In this document: positions 6,079 to 6,712 of the stretch, in pieces
How positions within the stretch are numbered: position 1 is the stretch's first letter
Layout: every line of letters begins with the position of its first letter
From: Geodermatophilaceae bacterium
GTDB taxonomy: Bacteria > Actinomycetota > Actinomycetes > Mycobacteriales > Geodermatophilaceae
Direction of reading: 5' to 3'
Length of the DNA stretch: 6,712 nt
NCBI GenBank assembly: GCA_013814015.1
Contig: JACCQS010000310.1
Coordinates: 1-6,712 of the forward strand
The notes under the pieces: generated by a model
Seen by the model: the letters and a program-made list of their open reading frames with translations, nothing else
Told to the model about the DNA's origin: nothing
Databases searched by the model: none
Made by a program: the position numbers and the translations under genes

Positions 6079-6712
6079 ATGCCAACGATGACGGCGCCGT
6101 CGTTGCCGGTGAGTGCTGAACAGCTGACTGAGTTGTTGCGGATGTCGCGGTCGACGGTGTTGCCGCACCGCAAGGTGATGCAGGCGAAGGCGTTGCTGAT
6201 GGCCGCCGATGGGATCGCCAACGAGCAGATCGCGCGCCGCTATGAGGTTGACTCGGACACGGTGCGTCGCTGGCGGTCCCGCTTCGCGCAGGCCGGCCCG
6301 GACGGGGTGGGCGTGATCGCCAAGGGCCGCGGACGTAAGGCGTCGCTGCCGCCGGGCACCGTCGCGGAGGTGCTGCGGCTGACCCAGCATGAGCGACCTG
6401 CCGACGGGTCGACGCAGTGGAGCACCCGGTCGATGGCCGCCCGGGTCGGGATCGGTAAGGATGCGGTCGCCCGGATCTGGGCTGATCACGATCTCAAGCC
6501 GTGGAAGATTGACACGTTCAAGATCAGCAACGATCCGCGGTTCGAGGAGAAGCTGGTCGACGTGGTCGGGCTCTATCTGAATCCTCCGGCGCGGGCGGTG
6601 GTGTTCAGCTACGACGAGAAGACCCAGTGCCAGGCGCTGGACCGCACCCAGCCGTCGTTGCCGCTCAAACCGGGCCGGGCGGGCACGATGACCCACGACT
6701 ACAAGCGCAACG
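6079..6712 (+). CDS. IS630-family DDE transposase, 3' end beyond the window
   Basis: This is the enzyme that cuts and joins the element's ends, using a DDE-type acidic triad of the IS630/Tc1/mariner superfamily. The frame is open from ATG 6079 to the window edge (211 complete codons), so it is partial, probably about two thirds of a protein usually near 350 residues. Residues 30-69 form a helix-turn-helix of the transposase type, including NEQIARRYEVDSDTVRRWR. A second DNA-binding helical region, WSTRSMAARVGIGKDAVARIW, follows at 114-134. The catalytic core then opens with VVFSYDEKTQCQALDRTQP, where D179 is the presumed first catalytic Asp, and continues to HDYKRN at the edge; the other two acidic residues are outside the window. 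No frameshift or internal stop is seen in the visible part, so it may be functional. An ATG three codons later (6088) is an alternative start. It lies 37 bases after secA with no terminator between, so read-through from secA is possible. Confidence 0.9.
   Translation, partial: MPTMTAPSLPVSAEQLTELLRMSRSTVLPHRKVMQAKALLMAADGIANEQIARRYEVDSDTVRRWRSRFAQAGPDGVGVIAKGRGRKASLPPGTVAEVLRLTQHERPADGSTQWSTRSMAARVGIGKDAVARIWADHDLKPWKIDTFKISNDPRFEEKLVDVVGLYLNPPARAVVFSYDEKTQCQALDRTQPSLPLKPGRAGTMTHDYKRN

Larger units (their letters stand above)
6045..6712 (+). mobile_element. IS630-family insertion sequence, left part only
   Basis: The transposase identifies the family. IS630/Tc1/mariner-type elements duplicate a TA dinucleotide, and several IS630 elements prefer CTAG. 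A CTAG occurs at 6042-6045, directly after the secA stop and 34 bases before the transposase ATG, so the left end most likely starts just after the TA at 6043-6044, with GGTCTGTCTGTGAAATAG as the presumed start of the terminal inverted repeat. This boundary is inferred: the right end and matching inverted repeat lie beyond the window. The element is in the same orientation as secA, and its presumed end falls outside the secA coding sequence. Confidence 0.75.

Noticed and set aside
6007..6696. A 229-codon minus-strand frame opposite the transposase
   Set aside because: Antisense shadow, rich in Arg and His, with no domain; the plus-strand frame is a clear IS630 transposase.

Overview
The window is a slice of a high-GC Gram-positive (actinobacterial) chromosome. 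The evidence is the GC-rich sequence with strong G/C preference at third codon positions, GTG starts, and above all the gene order lpqB - comF - hpf - secA. In many Actinobacteria this run sits directly downstream of the mtrA-mtrB two-component genes; the Mycobacterium tuberculosis equivalents are lpqB, Rv3242c, Rv3241c and secA1. The order or genus cannot be named safely from this sequence alone.

Layout, all on the plus strand. Positions 1-1316 hold the 3' three quarters of lpqB, the lipoprotein partner of the MtrAB system; its start lies before the window. A 108-base gap follows, holding a 21-bp tandem repeat. Positions 1425-2186 hold comF, a zinc-ribbon phosphoribosyltransferase-like protein. 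A 104-base gap then leads to a long-form hibernation-promoting factor gene (hpf, 2291-2968). After 73 bases comes secA, complete at 3042-6041, encoding a 999-residue housekeeping SecA1-type translocase ATPase that ends in an intact SEC-C zinc motif. Immediately after the secA stop codon is a CTAG site. From there to the window end the DNA looks like the left part of an IS630-family insertion sequence, whose transposase (6079 onward) is still open at position 6712.

The four chromosomal genes cover envelope and division signalling (LpqB), a conserved ComF protein of uncertain role in this phylum, ribosome hibernation (HPF) and Sec-dependent export (SecA). They lie head to tail with short gaps and no convincing intrinsic terminator between them, so shared transcription is plausible. 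The insertion sequence sits just past secA in the same orientation and leaves the secA reading frame intact.

I found no defence system, CRISPR array, RNA gene, biosynthetic cluster or other unknown system. The points worth a second look are modest: the in-frame tandem repeat between lpqB and comF, the single TGA separating those two genes in one continuous frame, a possible 12-codon leader ORF before secA, the exact placement of the IS630 element after the secA stop, and a possible leaderless transposase promoter.
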